NCBI GenBank assembly: GCA_051652245.1
Contig: JBOFTV010000012.1
Span: 1 to 5,352, forward strand
Origin: BHER01 sp051652245
GTDB taxonomy: Bacteria; Bacillota_I; Bacilli_A; Culicoidibacterales; Culicoidibacteraceae
Direction: 5' to 3'
Length of the DNA stretch: 5,352 nucleotides
A program made the position numbers and the translations under genes. Positions 5,133 to 5,352 of the stretch are shown here, one piece after another. The notes under the pieces were generated by a model that was not told where the DNA came from, ran no database searches, and saw only the letters and a program-made list of their open reading frames with translations. Each line of letters opens with the position of its first letter. The first letter of the stretch is position 1.

Positions 5133-5352
5133 TGCGAATTTTACGAATGATTTTACGAACATTAAAAGAATCAATTAGAAATATTTTTAGACAGGGATGG
5201 CTTTCATTTTCTGCCATATTATCAATTGTAGTTACGCTTGTGCTAACAAGCTTGCTATTAGTTGTTTCCGTAAATGTTGAGCAAACAACTAAATCAGTGG
5301 CACAGGGCTTACAGACACTTGTCTACCTAGAAGCAAAAGTTACAGATGCTGA
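5132..5352 (+). CDS. ftsX: Cell division protein FtsX, N-terminal part (partial)
   Basis: The membrane partner of FtsE, cut by the right edge after 73 codons. Translation starts at a GTG whose first base is the last base of the ftsE stop (TAGTG at 5130-5134), with AAGGGGG at 5118-5124 placed 7 nt upstream. The N-terminus has the expected form: a basic cytoplasmic segment with RTLKESIRNIFRQGWLS (9-25), then a first transmembrane helix of about 25-48 (ILSIVVTLVLTSLLLVVSV), then the start of the extracellular domain with VNVEQTT and LVYLEAKVTDA. FtsX proteins have about 300 residues and four membrane helices, so most of it lies outside the window. Transcribed with ftsE. Confidence 0.93.
   Translation, partial: MRILRMILRTLKESIRNIFRQGWLSFSAILSIVVTLVLTSLLLVVSVNVEQTTKSVAQGLQTLVYLEAKVTDA

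Overview
The window looks like ordinary chromosomal DNA of a low-GC Gram-positive bacterium (Bacillota, most likely Lactobacillales). The evidence is the AT-rich third positions, strong AGGAGG/AAGGGG-type ribosome binding sites, TATAAT-type promoters, a Bacillus-type xanthine phosphoribosyltransferase, a CatE-like two-domain VOC protein and an ftsE-ftsX pair. I cannot place it at genus level. I see no mobile element, CRISPR array, tRNA or rRNA gene.

Left part (1-2071, + strand). The window opens on the last 30 codons of a rhodanese-like protein. Three complete genes follow in the same direction, each with its own ribosome binding site: a zinc-binding HAD-IIIA phosphatase (117-620), a DUF985/YML079-type cupin (668-1147) and a BadF/BadG-type (N-acetylglucosamine/MurNAc kinase-like) ATPase (1202-2071). 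Gaps are 21-54 bp with no convincing promoter or terminator, so they may be co-transcribed. A phosphatase, a cupin with an RmlC-like fold and a sugar kinase could together serve a sugar-phosphate or cell-wall sugar salvage job, but that is inference.

Middle part (2072-3450). An extended -10 promoter (TGCTATAAT) starts a short two-gene unit: a CatE-like glyoxalase/dioxygenase-fold protein and the large-conductance mechanosensitive channel MscL, 16 bp apart. A long AT-rich hairpin with A and T tracts on its two sides lies between mscL and the convergent xpt gene and should stop transcription from both directions.

Right part (3451-5352). xpt (purine salvage, - strand) and ftsE-ftsX (+ strand, division/peptidoglycan hydrolase control) are divergent and share a 212-bp intergenic region with a promoter for each. 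The true xpt start is the internal ATG at 4026, because the upstream ATG overlaps the ribosome binding site. The predicted xpt leader is only about 30 nt, so there is no purine riboswitch. FtsE is odd: after a complete ATPase of the usual size it carries an acidic tail of about 70 residues before overlapping the GTG start of ftsX by one base. ftsX runs off the right edge.

I found no clear case for a previously undescribed system. The best leads are the FtsE tail and the phosphatase-cupin-kinase cluster.
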